From Actinomycetota bacterium (GTDB lineage Bacteria > Actinomycetota > Acidimicrobiia > Acidimicrobiales > Iamiaceae), in the NCBI GenBank assembly GCA_016185275.1, contig JACPNX010000028.1, positions 1 to 45,844 of the forward strand: a DNA stretch of 45,844 nt, written 5' to 3'. Positions 1-8,313 of the stretch are shown here, one piece after another. The notes under the pieces are model-generated. The model saw nothing but the letters and a program-made list of their open reading frames with translations. It did no database searches and was not told the DNA's origin. The position numbers were made by a program, and so were the translations under genes. Each line of letters opens with the position of its first letter. Position 1 is the stretch's first letter.

Positions 1-368
1 AGTTCGCACATGCGCGTAGCATCAAATGACACAGGGGCTCCTCGATCCAGAGACGTCAGACATCTCCAGATTCGTCGAGCCCCTGTCTCGCGCCCGGGAC
101 CCTCAACCCGTCACACGACCCCGCTCATTCGCGGAGCACCGGTTTACCTCGAACGATGGAGAAGACGAGAGGCACAGCTCGTATGGTTGTACGTTGCCTT
201 CATTGACAAGCCCGAACAGTAGGCGCCTCCCTGTGGTATAGGATGCGCCGACTGTGAAGAGGTCGTGCGGCAGCTCCATTCGAGGAGCGCGTTGGTCTGG
301 GGCGGCTCGAAGCCGTCAGACATCTGCGAGCTGGTGCGCACATCCGTTAGGCGTCGAACTGGGGTGCC
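1..368. other. No convincing gene; short inverted repeat
   Basis: No reading frame here has convincing protein character, and the GC content is lower than in the rest of the window. The only structure seen is an inverted repeat with 9-base arms (CAGGGGCTC at 32-40 and its complement at 77-85) separated by a 36-base loop. No tRNA, rRNA or known RNA family was recognised. Confidence 0.3.
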
Positions 369-659
369 GTGGCAACGGTAGTGCGTCTTCGTACGAGCCG
401 CGTTTGGCTGATCTCGCTCCTTGCGATCTTCGTGCTGGGCGACGAGTTCGGGGATGCCGTAGTGGTCGAAGTTGCCGATGAGTGCGGTCGGACTGTACGG
501 GTCGGGCGCTTTGGTAGCGCGTACGACGCACGAGTTCGTGCTAAAGAGGTTCACTCGCTGCTTTCCGAGGGCAAGCTTGGGGAACTGGATTCACGATACG
601 GCGTGAGGCTTCGGCCAGAGTGCCTCGGAAGCGAGATTCTGTTCGATGAACGCCTATAG
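369..659 (+). CDS. Small hypothetical protein, possible
   Basis: A 96-residue frame with a hydrophobic N-terminal stretch (residues about 12-24), then a charged region rich in Asp, Glu and Val. The C-terminal half reads like ordinary protein (for example EVHSLLSEGKLGELDSRYGV). No family was recognised and no strong ribosome binding site was seen. It overlaps by a few bases the end of the leftward frame at 654-1001. GC is lower than in the steroid genes. It could be a chance frame. Confidence 0.25.
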   Translation: MATVVRLRTSRVWLISLLAIFVLGDEFGDAVVVEVADECGRTVRVGRFGSAYDARVRAKEVHSLLSEGKLGELDSRYGVRLRPECLGSEILFDERL

Positions 660-1001
660 GTCGAGCAGGCGACGCCGTCGAGCAGGCGACGCGTCGAGCT
701 GATCGTTCGAGCGGCTCTCGATGGTGAGCGCGCCGTGTCCCGCCAACCGGTACGTGGCGAAGGTCGAGGCGGCCCCGCCACCAGACATCTTCACCCGCTG
801 CACGACCAGCAGGCCGAGCGTGCCGTCGCCGGGAGCGCTTCCGGCAACGACGTAGACGTACAGGTCGCCGATGGTCAGCCCGTATGCGCTGGTCGCCCGC
901 ACGAACTTGCCCAGCTCTGGGTCGACGCCCGCACCGGCCACGAGACCCTGGGACACGAGCGGCGCACCGGGACAGGGCCCAACGACGGGAACGGCCACCA
1001 C
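654..1001 (-). CDS. Hypothetical protein, possibly exported
   Basis: A 115-residue frame starting at a GTG 8 bases beyond the end of the PIN toxin gene, so it could be a third gene of that operon. The first 25 or so residues are hydrophobic and rich in Ala, Val, Gly and Pro, like a poor signal peptide. The centre (FVRATSAYGLTIGDLYVYVV) has beta-strand character. The C-terminus is arginine-rich, encoded by a local direct repeat of a GTCGAGCAGGCGACG-like sequence near 660-690. No family was recognised. It could also be the decayed end of a longer gene. Confidence 0.35.
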   Translation of the reverse strand: MVAVPVVGPCPGAPLVSQGLVAGAGVDPELGKFVRATSAYGLTIGDLYVYVVAGSAPGDGTLGLLVVQRVKMSGGGAASTFATYRLAGHGALTIESRSNDQLDASPARRRRLLDL

Positions 1002-1009
1002 GAGGGCGG

Positions 1010-1441
1010 TCAGGACCTATCGAGCCAGGCCTGGAGGGTCTCGGTCGTCCACGTTGCGACGCCGGTCCCGAGGAAGTCGTTGTCGTTGGTCCAGACGCCT
1101 GCCGACAGCGCGAGCGCGCTGGCGACCACCGGCCAGTCGGCCGGATCCCGCAGCGATCGGCGTCGTGCCTCGGCTTCGAGCGCCGAGGAGATCGCCTCGT
1201 CGAGGATGACGACGTTGGTCTCCACCGCCTCGAGGCACCGCTGCGGGAGCTCGTCGCCGACCGCGGGTTCGAGGCCTCGGCGGCGGATGAAGGCCGCGAT
1301 GCGTCGGGGCAGCTCGACCTGCGCCGCAGCCCACATCTGCTCGGGCAGGAAGAGCTCGAGGCGGTCGTCGCCGAGACGCTTGCGGCCAGACCGGCGCAGC
1401 AGCTCGCCGACGAGGACGCTGGTGTCGACGACCAGGCGCAT
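1010..1441 (-). CDS. PIN-domain ribonuclease toxin, VapC-like
   Basis: A 143-residue PIN-domain protein, the usual VapC length. The N-terminal strand carries the first acidic metal ligand (MRLVVDTSVLVGELL, Asp6). The C-terminal half has the typical DPADWPVVASALAL and GVWTNDNDFLG pattern with further Asp residues. VapC proteins are Mg-dependent endoribonucleases that cut tRNA or rRNA when freed from their antitoxin. Its ATG shares one base with the antitoxin stop (TGATG at 1439-1443), so the two genes are translationally coupled. The RNA target cannot be told from sequence. Confidence 0.85.
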   Translation of the reverse strand: MRLVVDTSVLVGELLRRSGRKRLGDDRLELFLPEQMWAAAQVELPRRIAAFIRRRGLEPAVGDELPQRCLEAVETNVVILDEAISSALEAEARRRSLRDPADWPVVASALALSAGVWTNDNDFLGTGVATWTTETLQAWLDRS

Positions 1442-1689
1442 CAGCGCCGGCGTCGGGGCCGGGCCACCTCGCTGACGAGCTTCTCCTCGTCCACTCCCGC
1501 CGCGGCGAGCAGCTCACCGATGGCGACGCCGAGCCGGCCGAGCGCTTTACGCCCGGCCTGGCGGTCCTTGGCGGCGATCGGCACGAAGAACCCGATCGGC
1601 TCGCCGTGTCGCTCGATGACCAACGTCTCGCCCGCGCCCATCATCGACGTCGCCCGGTCACGAAACTCACGAACCCCGACCGACCGCAT
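1441..1689 (-). CDS. VapB/Phd-type antitoxin
   Basis: An 82-residue protein directly upstream of the PIN toxin. The N-terminal half resembles a Phd/YefM or AbrB-like DNA-binding fold (VGVREFRDRATSMM, then ERHGEPIGFFVPI). The C-terminal half is a helical, basic tail that would wrap the toxin. The ATG at 1689 follows a clear GGAGG with about 6 bases spacing. It should neutralise the PIN protein and repress its own promoter. Assignment rests mainly on position, size and the prevent-host-death-like N-terminus. Confidence 0.8.
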   Translation of the reverse strand: MRSVGVREFRDRATSMMGAGETLVIERHGEPIGFFVPIAAKDRQAGRKALGRLGVAIGELLAAAGVDEEKLVSEVARPRRRR

Positions 1690-1777
1690 CGCTCACCTCC
1701 GACCGCTGGTGGCCACAACGGTAGCCACAATCAGCCATCGAGCGTGAGCAGCCTGCACCTCGCCCGGGAGCGCACCT

Positions 1778-1807
1778 CGGTTCAGGGCCGGCCTCGACCC
1801 TGAACCG
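1778..1807 (-). terminator. Hairpin after the cyp142-amidohydrolase operon
   Basis: A perfect 10-bp stem (CGGTTCAGGG at 1778-1787, complement at 1798-1807) with a 10-base loop. It directly abuts the amidohydrolase stop codon at 1808-1810. There is no U-run, as is common in high-GC actinobacteria, so function as a terminator or 3'-end stabiliser is inferred from position. Confidence 0.6.
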
Positions 1808-2992
1808 TCAGGCCTGGGACTGCGGCCTCACCAGAGCCCGAGCGTTGTCGCGCATGATCTTGCGGACATCGGTGTCGGGCAGGCCGTCGAGCTCCTTGAC
1901 GAACGACACCGGGTCGGCCAGGCCCTCGACGTGGGGGAAGTCGGATCCGAACAGCACCCGGTCGGCGCCCACCAGGTCGACGAGCGCGAGCACGTCGTCT
2001 TCGAAGAACGGCGACACCCACACGTGCTGGCGGAACGTCTCGACCGGGTCCGACGTGAACTCGCCGGGAAGCTGGATCGACAGCGTCCGCAGCTTCTTCA
2101 GCAGCGGTGCGACCCAGTCCGAGCCGGTCTCGATGGTGGCCACCCGCAGGTTCGGGTGGCGCTCGAACAGGCGGTCGGCGATGAACGAGGCGATGGTGTC
2201 GCGGATCGGGCTGGCCGACAGCATGCGCCGCAGCAAGGGCATGCGGAACGCCTCGTGGTCGTCGGTGATGCCCCAGAGGCGCTCGTAGGCCTCGTAGCTC
2301 GAGTCGCCGCCGTGCACCACGAGCGTGACGCCGGCCTCGGCCATGCGGGCCCAGAAAGCGTCGTGGTCGGAATGGCCCGGTGACCGGCGGCGACCGTCGG
2401 CGCCCAACATCGACGCCGGGCGCATCAGGATCACGCGGGCGTCGCGCGCCAGCACGCGCTCGAGCTCGTCGACGGCCCACGCGGGGTCGGCGAGGGTGAG
2501 GTACGGCGCCGCGTAGATGCGGCCCTCGTGGTCGTAGCCCCAGTCCTCGTCGAGCCAGCGGTTGAAGGCGCTGAACGCAGTGGTGAGCGCGGGGAGGTCG
2601 TGCTCGAGAGCCGCCTCCATGCCCACCCCGAGCGTCGGCAGCATGATGCACGACTCGAGGCCCTGGGCGTCCATGACCCGCAGCCGGGCGGCCCGGTCGC
2701 GGTACTCCGGATGGGCCTCGATTGGCTCCAGCTCGCCGAAGGCCGCGCGCATGTCGCCCACGCCGGCCTCGCCCCGGAAGTACTCCGACAGTGCGCCCGG
2801 CCGGGCCAGGTGGGTGAACGCGGGGTTGGGGATGAAGCGGTTGACGCGCCCGCCGACCAGCAGCCGGGTCTTGCCCTCGATCGTCGCCCACTGCATCGTC
2901 CGCTTGGCGAACGCAGGGTCGAGGTGGCGGGTGAAGGCGTCGATGGCCTCGTAGTAGTGGTTGTCGGCGTCGAACACCGGGAAGTCGACCAC
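1808..2992 (-). CDS. Metal-dependent amidohydrolase, ACMSD-like
   Basis: A 394-residue amidohydrolase-2 family TIM-barrel protein. The N-terminus has the metal-binding strand motif (VFDADNHYYE). The C-terminal part has FGSDFPHVEG, whose Asp is the usual last catalytic or metal residue. Members related to ACMSD decarboxylate or hydrolyse ring-derived carboxylates; the substrate here is unknown. The start is the GTG at 2992, preceded by GGAGG and lying 11 bases after the P450 stop. It is the second gene of the cyp142 operon, which suggests a role in sterol breakdown. A related but clearly different copy lies at 38285-39514. Confidence 0.85.
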   Translation of the reverse strand: MVDFPVFDADNHYYEAIDAFTRHLDPAFAKRTMQWATIEGKTRLLVGGRVNRFIPNPAFTHLARPGALSEYFRGEAGVGDMRAAFGELEPIEAHPEYRDRAARLRVMDAQGLESCIMLPTLGVGMEAALEHDLPALTTAFSAFNRWLDEDWGYDHEGRIYAAPYLTLADPAWAVDELERVLARDARVILMRPASMLGADGRRRSPGHSDHDAFWARMAEAGVTLVVHGGDSSYEAYERLWGITDDHEAFRMPLLRRMLSASPIRDTIASFIADRLFERHPNLRVATIETGSDWVAPLLKKLRTLSIQLPGEFTSDPVETFRQHVWVSPFFEDDVLALVDLVGADRVLFGSDFPHVEGLADPVSFVKELDGLPDTDVRKIMRDNARALVRPQSQA

Positions 2993-3003
2993 GGTGCCTC
3001 CGA

Positions 3004-4341
3004 TCAGGGCTCGGGCGCCGCACGCGGCGCGGTGGGGGTGAAGGCGACGGGCAGGGACTCGTAGCCGCTGATGAAGTTGCCGGGGCGCGAGGCCGGCTCG
3101 CCGCCGCCGATGTCGCTGCTGTCGCCGCCGCCGCCGCTGTCGCTGCCCTCGCCCTCGACGTCGCCGTCTCGGAGGTGCAGGTCGGGGAGGCGGTCGGCCA
3201 GCACGTCGAACATGACCCGCAGCTCGAGCCGGGCGAGGCTGGCGCCCAGGCAGAAGTGGGGTCCGAAGCCGAAGGCCACGTGCTCGTTCGGTGTGCGGCG
3301 GGGGTCGAACGTGCCGGCGTCGGGGAACACCGCCTCGTCGCGGTTGGCCGAGGGGTACAGCAGCAGCAGCTTGTCGCCGGCCCGGACGTGCTGGCCGGCC
3401 AGCTCGACGTCTGCCGTGGCCTGGCGGGCCATGTTCTTGATGGGCGAAACCCAGCGCAGCATCTCCTCGACCGCGGTGGGCAGCAGTGACCGGTCGGCGC
3501 GCAGCGCGTGCCAGTGCTCGGGCCGGGCGAGGAGCTGGTAGGCGCCGCCCGTGATGACGTGGCGCGTGGTCTCGTCGCCGCCGATGAGGATCAGCAGCGA
3601 CTCCATCACGAGCTCGTCGTCGGCCAGGCGGTCGCCGTCGACCTCGGCGTGGACGAGCACGCTGATCAGGTCGTCGCGGGGCTGCGCGCGGCGTTGCGCG
3701 ACCACACCGGCGGCGTAGGCGGTGTAGCCGGCGAGCGCCTGCGCCGAGCGCTCGAGCTGCGCGGCGTCGGGCACGCCGAGGCTGGAGAGCATGTCGTCGC
3801 TCCACTCCAGGAGCTGGGCGCGATCGGGAGGCTCGACGCCGAGGGCGTCGCCGATGACGATCAGCGGAAGCCACGCGGCCACGTCCCGCACCAGGTCGCA
3901 CTCGCCCCGCTCGCACACCGCGTCGACGAGGGTGTGGGCGATGGCGCGGATGGCCGGCTCCGACTCCCGCACCCGCTTGGGGGTGAAGCCCTTGTTCACC
4001 AGCTTGCGCCGCTGCCAGTGCGCGGGGTCGTCCATGTCGATCATCATCGGCAGGGGATCGGTGCCGGGGCGGATGCCACCGGCGTTCGAGAACCGGTCGG
4101 GATCGGTCGACACAGCGCGCACGAGGTCGTAGGTGGCGACGCCCCACACGCCGGAGCGCTCGTCCCAGTAGAGCGGGGCGTGGCGGCGGAGCCAGGCCAG
4201 CTCGTCCTGCGGGTCGCGTCCCCAGAACTCGCCGGCCGCGAGGTGGATGCGGTCGTCGACGGGGTGCCCGACCGCTCGAGCCGGAAGCGTCTCGTGCCCC
4301 GGCTCGGTCGCTTCGTCTGGCACCGTCAGATGGCTGGGCAC
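3004..4341 (-). CDS. cyp142: Cytochrome P450, CYP142-like steroid 26/27-hydroxylase
   Basis: A P450 of about 445 residues. It has the I-helix motif GGDETTRH, the ExxR helix (EEMLRW) and the haem loop FGFGPHFCLG, with the ligand Cys near residue 364. The segment RFSNAGGIRP...PMMIDMDDPAHW...RRKLVN and the C-terminal RPGNFISGYESLPVAFTP closely follow remembered M. tuberculosis CYP142. That enzyme oxidises the terminal methyl of the sterol side chain to alcohol and acid. A glycine/serine-rich insert (SDSGGGGDSSDIGGG) replaces a short loop about 35 residues from the end. GTG at 4341 or 4323 are both possible starts; 4341 has an upstream GGAGG at long spacing. No dedicated ferredoxin gene is adjacent. 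Confidence 0.9.
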   Translation of the reverse strand: MPSHLTVPDEATEPGHETLPARAVGHPVDDRIHLAAGEFWGRDPQDELAWLRRHAPLYWDERSGVWGVATYDLVRAVSTDPDRFSNAGGIRPGTDPLPMMIDMDDPAHWQRRKLVNKGFTPKRVRESEPAIRAIAHTLVDAVCERGECDLVRDVAAWLPLIVIGDALGVEPPDRAQLLEWSDDMLSSLGVPDAAQLERSAQALAGYTAYAAGVVAQRRAQPRDDLISVLVHAEVDGDRLADDELVMESLLILIGGDETTRHVITGGAYQLLARPEHWHALRADRSLLPTAVEEMLRWVSPIKNMARQATADVELAGQHVRAGDKLLLLYPSANRDEAVFPDAGTFDPRRTPNEHVAFGFGPHFCLGASLARLELRVMFDVLADRLPDLHLRDGDVEGEGSDSGGGGDSSDIGGGEPASRPGNFISGYESLPVAFTPTAPRAAPEP

Positions 4342-4506
4342 CGTGGGTTGCACCTCCCCGGCCGTGGCCACGAGCCGTCCCCGGCACGGTAGGAGCACAC
4401 AGGTCCGCCCGGGCGCGGCGTGTTCCACTGATCGACACGAGCCCGGGCACGCACCTCGCCGCCGCGGCGACCGCCGCCCAGACTGCCGCCGACCGAGGGG
4501 GCAACC
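4342..4506. promoter_or_regulatory. Divergent promoter region, cyp142 / kst4D
   Basis: About 165 bases separate the leftward cyp142 start from the rightward kst4D start, so promoters for both operons should lie here. A GAGGGGG ribosome binding site precedes the GTG at 4507. No mycobacterial KstR-type palindrome was recognised. Exact -10 and -35 boxes could not be assigned. Confidence 0.4.
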
Positions 4507-5949
4507 GTGGCCGAGACGATCTCCGTGATGCCCGTCGCCGCCAGCGAGGTGGGCGCGTGGGATGCCGACACCGACGTGGTCGTGGTCGGCCTCGGCTGCG
4601 CCGGAGCGTCGGCCGCCCTGGGCGCGGCCGAGGCCGGTGCCGAGGTGATCGCGCTCGAGCGGGCCAGCGATGGGGGCGGCGCGTCGGCGCTGGCGGGCGG
4701 GGTCATCTACCTCGGCGGCGGTACGCCGGTGCAGAAGGCGTGCGGCTTCGACGACACCGCGGAGGACATGTTCCGGTTCCTGGTGGCCGCGTGCGGGCCC
4801 GACGTCGACGAGGCCAAGGTGGCCCGCTACTGCGACGGCAGTCTGGAGCACTTCGCCTGGCTGGTCGACCACGGCGTGCCGTTCAAGTCGACCTTCTACG
4901 CCGACCCGGTCTACGAGGTCCTCACCGACGACGGCCTCATGTACTCCGGTGGCGAGGAGGCATGGCCGTTCTGCGACATCGCACCGCCCGTTCCCCGCGG
5001 CCACTGCCCCCAGATCGAGCAGCGCTCGGGCGTGCTGCTGATGCGTGGCCTGCTCGAGTCGGTGGCCGACGCGCCGATCGACGTGCGCTCCGACACGATG
5101 GTCACGCGCCTCGTGCTCGACGGCGACGGTGCCGCGGTCGGGGTGATCGCCCGCCGCTTCGGGGTCGACATGGCGCTGCGCGCCCGCGGCGGAGTGGTCG
5201 TGGCCGCGGGCGGCTTCGCCTTCAACGACGACATGCTCGGCCAGCACGCGCCGTGGCTGGTCGACGAGCGCTGCTACCGGCTCGGCACCGACGGCGACGA
5301 CGGCCGCGGCATCCGCATGGCCCAGGCCGCGGGCGCCGCCGTGCGCCACATGGATGCGGCCGAGGTGTCGGCCCCCGCGCCCCCGAACCTGCTGGCGCCG
5401 TCGCTGCTCGTCAACGGCGCCGGGCAGCGCTTCATCAACGAGGACGTGTACCACGGCCGCGCCGGGCAGGCGGCCATGACCCGCCAGGACAAGGAGGTGT
5501 ACCTCGTCCTCGACGAGGAGATCTTCGAGGCCAACCCGAGCTGGCTCAAGATCACGTGGGCGGCCGGCACGGTGGCCGAGCTCGAGGCCGACATGGGCCT
5601 GCCCGCTGGCGCGCTGCGGGCCACAGTCGACGTCTACGACCGCCACGCCCGCGACGGCCACGACCCGCTGTTCCACAAGCACCCGCGTTGGGTGCGCCCC
5701 CTGCGACCGCCCTACGGCGCCATCGACCTGCGCCGCGGCCTGTACGGCGTGTTCACCCTCGGCGGCCTGCAGACCCAGGTGACGGGCGAGGTCGTGGACC
5801 TCGACGGCGACGTCATCCCCGGGCTCTACGCCGTCGGCCGGACCGCGTCGGGCATCCCCGCCTTCGGCTACGTGAGCGGCATCTCGCTCGGCGAGGGCAC
5901 GTTCTTCGGCCGCATCGCCGGGCGCCGCGCCGCGGCTCGATCGGCGTGA
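4507..5949 (+). CDS. kst4D: 3-oxo-5alpha-steroid 4-dehydrogenase (Kst4D-like flavoprotein)
   Basis: A 480-residue FAD enzyme. The N-terminal Rossmann motif is VVVVGLGCAGASAALGAAEAG with ALERA at the end of the second strand. Segments ALAGGVIYLGGGTPVQKACG, GLMYSGGE and PRGHCPQ closely match remembered Rhodococcus jostii Kst4D, which introduces the C4-C5 double bond into 5alpha-3-ketosteroids. The catalytic residues described there (Tyr, Tyr and Ser) correspond to Tyr315 (NEDVYHGR) and Tyr455/Ser457 (FGYVSG). It uses GTG at 4507 with a good ribosome binding site. First gene of an apparent kst4D-fadE30-ipdF operon, with 68 bases to the next gene. A more general fumarate-reductase-like flavoprotein is the fallback call. 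Confidence 0.85.
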   Translation: MAETISVMPVAASEVGAWDADTDVVVVGLGCAGASAALGAAEAGAEVIALERASDGGGASALAGGVIYLGGGTPVQKACGFDDTAEDMFRFLVAACGPDVDEAKVARYCDGSLEHFAWLVDHGVPFKSTFYADPVYEVLTDDGLMYSGGEEAWPFCDIAPPVPRGHCPQIEQRSGVLLMRGLLESVADAPIDVRSDTMVTRLVLDGDGAAVGVIARRFGVDMALRARGGVVVAAGGFAFNDDMLGQHAPWLVDERCYRLGTDGDDGRGIRMAQAAGAAVRHMDAAEVSAPAPPNLLAPSLLVNGAGQRFINEDVYHGRAGQAAMTRQDKEVYLVLDEEIFEANPSWLKITWAAGTVAELEADMGLPAGALRATVDVYDRHARDGHDPLFHKHPRWVRPLRPPYGAIDLRRGLYGVFTLGGLQTQVTGEVVDLDGDVIPGLYAVGRTASGIPAFGYVSGISLGEGTFFGRIAGRRAAARSA

Positions 5950-6017
5950 CGGGCGATCTCATTGCCCGGGACGCACACCCCGGTGCGCGGCCGGCGCAGC
6001 GTTAGCGTCCCGCCCCG

Positions 6018-7253
6018 ATGGACCTGCGGCCCTCCCGCGACGACGTGGCGTTTCGCACCGAGGTCCGTGACTTCCTGGCCCTGGCGCTCGACGGCGACTT
6101 CCGCGGCCTGCGCGGGCTCGGTGGTCCGGGCCACGAGCACGAGGCCATCGAGGAGCGCCGGGCGTGGGAGGCGCATCTCGGTGCGCACGGATGGACGGGC
6201 ATCGGTTGGCCCCCCGGCTTCGGCGGCCGGGCACTGCCGCTGCACCGCCAGGTGATCTTCGACGAGGAGTACGTGGCCGCCGGCGCGCCCGGGCGCCTCG
6301 GCCACATCGGCGAGACGCTCGTCGGGCCCACGCTCATCGCCTTCGGCAACGCGGAGCAGCAGCGCCGGTTCCTGCCACCCATCCTGCGAGCCGCCGAGCT
6401 GTGGTGCCAGGGCTACTCCGAACCCGGCGCCGGCTCGGACCTCGCCGGCGTGGCCACGCGGGCCGAGCGCGACGGCGACGAATGGGTGGTGACCGGCCAG
6501 AAGGTGTGGACATCGCTCGCGCACGTGAGCGACTGGTGCTTCGTGCTGGCCCGCACCGGCCCGTCGGCCCCCCGCCACCGCGGCCTGTCGTACCTGCTCG
6601 TGCCGCTCGCCCAGGACGGTGTGGAGATCCGGCCCATCGTGCAGCTCACGGGCACGTCGGAGTTCAACGAGGTGTTCTTCACCGGGGCCCGCACCGCGGC
6701 CGCCAACGTCGTCGGCGCACCCGGGGACGGGTGGAAGGTCGCCATGGGCACGCTCGCGTTCGAGCGGGGCGCGTCGACGCTGGGCCAGGTGCTCGCCTTC
6801 TCGCGCGAGCTGGACGACATCGTCGCCACGGCGCGCGCCAACGGCGCCATCGACCGGCCCACGATCCGCCAGCGGCTGGCCGACGTGGCGGGCCGGCTGC
6901 GGATCATGCGGCTCAACGCGCTGCGCTTCCTGGGGTCGGACCGGCCCGAGCTCACCGGCGCGGCGATGGTCACCAAGCTCTACTGGGCGACGCTGCACCG
7001 CGACATGGGCGAGCTGGCCGCCGACGTGGCGGGCATGGCGGGCTTGGTGCTCGACGGCGACGACGGCGGCGTCGGCCGCAGCGAAGCCGAGCGCGGCGGG
7101 CGTGGCGACGTTGACGTCGACGGCCGCTCCCTCGATCGCCTGCAGCGGCTGTTCCTGTTCTCGCGGGCCGACACCATCTACGGCGGTAGCGACGAGATCC
7201 AGCGCAACGTGATCGGCGAGCGGGCGCTGGCGCTGCCCCGCGAACCGCGATGA
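6018..7253 (+). CDS. fadE30: Acyl-CoA dehydrogenase FadE30-like (HIP-CoA pathway)
   Basis: A 411-residue acyl-CoA dehydrogenase with the family signature WCQGYSEPGAGSDL, a QKVWTSLAHVSDW strand and a C-terminal FSRADTIYGGSDEIQRN. Similarity to M. tuberculosis FadE30 (Rv3560c) extends through GLGGPGHEHEAIEERRAW near the N-terminus. FadE30 acts on the CoA thioester of the steroid C/D-ring remnant HIP. The protein is longer than FadE30 because of an insert of about 25 Gly/Asp/Arg-rich residues before LQRLFLFSRAD. The position of the catalytic Glu of medium-chain enzymes (YEG) is Gly here, as in FadE30 itself. The next gene starts inside its stop codon (ATGA at 7250). Confidence 0.88.
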   Translation: MDLRPSRDDVAFRTEVRDFLALALDGDFRGLRGLGGPGHEHEAIEERRAWEAHLGAHGWTGIGWPPGFGGRALPLHRQVIFDEEYVAAGAPGRLGHIGETLVGPTLIAFGNAEQQRRFLPPILRAAELWCQGYSEPGAGSDLAGVATRAERDGDEWVVTGQKVWTSLAHVSDWCFVLARTGPSAPRHRGLSYLLVPLAQDGVEIRPIVQLTGTSEFNEVFFTGARTAAANVVGAPGDGWKVAMGTLAFERGASTLGQVLAFSRELDDIVATARANGAIDRPTIRQRLADVAGRLRIMRLNALRFLGSDRPELTGAAMVTKLYWATLHRDMGELAADVAGMAGLVLDGDDGGVGRSEAERGGRGDVDVDGRSLDRLQRLFLFSRADTIYGGSDEIQRNVIGERALALPREPR

Positions 7254-8143
7254 GCGCCGCGCCGGAACCCACTCCGGGCGAGCGACCGCGAACCGATCCG
7301 CCAACGGAGCCGCCAACCGAGCCGCCAACGGAGCCGCCAACGGAGCCGCGAACCGAGCCGCCGGCCGAGCCGCCGGCCGAGCCGCCGGCCGAGCCGCCGG
7401 CCCGTCCGGGCCACGGCCTGCTCACCGGGCGCACGGCGGTGATCACAGCCGCGGCCGGCACCGGCATCGGCTCGGCCACGGCCCGCCGGTTCCTGGCCGA
7501 GGGCGCCCGGGTGCTCGTGAGCGACGCCTCCGAGCGGCGCCTGGCCGAGGCGGCCGAGGAGATGGGCGTGCCCTCGGTGCCGTGCGACGTCACCGACGAG
7601 GCGGCGGTGCAGCGTCTGCTGGCCACCGCGGTCGACGCGCTGGGCCACGTCGACGTGCTGGTCAACAACGCCGGCCTGGGCGGCACCGCGGCCCTCGTCG
7701 ACATGACCGACGAGCAGTGGTCACGGGTGCTCGACGTGACCCTCACCGGCACCTTCCGGTGCACCCGCGCCTTCCTGCGCCACATGCAGGAGCGGGGCCG
7801 GGGCGCCATCGTCAACAACGCTTCGGTGCTCGGCTGGCGGGCCCAGGCGGGTCAGGCCCACTACGCCGCGGCGAAGGCGGGGGTCATGGCCCTGACCCGC
7901 TGCGCGGCGGTCGAGGCCGCGCCGTTCGGGGTGCGCGTGAACGCGGTGGCGCCGTCGCTGGCCATGCACCCGTTCCTGGCCAAGGTCACCACCGAGGAGA
8001 TGCTGGCCGACCTGACCCGGCGCGAGGCGTTCGGTCGGGCCGCCGAACCCGACGAGGTGGCCGACGTGATCGTGTTCCTCGCCAGCGACCTCGCCTCCTA
8101 CATGACCGGCGAGGTCGTGAGCGTCTCCAGCCAGCACCCCTGA
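7250..8143 (+). CDS. ipdF: Short-chain dehydrogenase IpdF-like (5-hydroxy-HIP-CoA)
   Basis: A 297-residue SDR. The core (VITAAAGTGIGSATARRFL, NNASVLGWRAQAG, YAAAKAG with the catalytic Tyr/Lys, and C-terminal GEVVSVSSQHP) closely follows M. tuberculosis Rv3559c (IpdF), which oxidises the hydroxyl on the HIP-CoA ring. The unusual AAAGTGIG cofactor loop is shared with that enzyme. The first 55 or so residues are extra: a Pro/Glu repeat (TEPP and AEPP units) encoded by tandem 12-base repeats at about 7297-7400. A downstream start just before GHGLLTG is possible but no better signal was seen. ATGA coupling to fadE30 mirrors the adjacent genes in mycobacteria. Confidence 0.87.
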   Translation: MSAAPEPTPGERPRTDPPTEPPTEPPTEPPTEPRTEPPAEPPAEPPAEPPARPGHGLLTGRTAVITAAAGTGIGSATARRFLAEGARVLVSDASERRLAEAAEEMGVPSVPCDVTDEAAVQRLLATAVDALGHVDVLVNNAGLGGTAALVDMTDEQWSRVLDVTLTGTFRCTRAFLRHMQERGRGAIVNNASVLGWRAQAGQAHYAAAKAGVMALTRCAAVEAAPFGVRVNAVAPSLAMHPFLAKVTTEEMLADLTRREAFGRAAEPDEVADVIVFLASDLASYMTGEVVSVSSQHP

Positions 8144-8163
8144 TCCGGGAAGCGCACCAGTGG

Positions 8164-8181
8164 CCGGCGGGCGACCGCCGG
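8164..8181 (+). terminator. Possible terminator hairpin after ipdF
   Basis: A 7-bp GC stem (CCGGCGG at 8164-8170, CCGCCGG at 8175-8181) closed by the tetraloop GCGA, 20 bases after the ipdF stop. No T-run follows. It is a plausible end for the kst4D operon, assigned from position and structure only. Confidence 0.4.
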
Positions 8182-8313
8182 GCCAGGACCGGGTCGGGAC
8201 CCTGGCGGGTGCTGCCCGGCGGGTTTGGACGTTTTCGGACCCGGGGTGGGCTCACCGGCGACGCGCGGCGTCCGGGAGGTTTGGGCGGCCGCTCGCCCGG
8301 CTACACCGGGGCC

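Noticed and set aside
32..85. Attachment site or IS end
   Set aside because: Arms are only 9 bp with a 36-base loop, no target duplication, and no transposase or integrase in the window.
4342..5682. Very long leftward extension of the cyp142 frame
   Set aside because: The extension runs antisense through kst4D, whose rightward product matches a known enzyme; the antisense translation is His/Val/Gly/Arg-rich with no domain.
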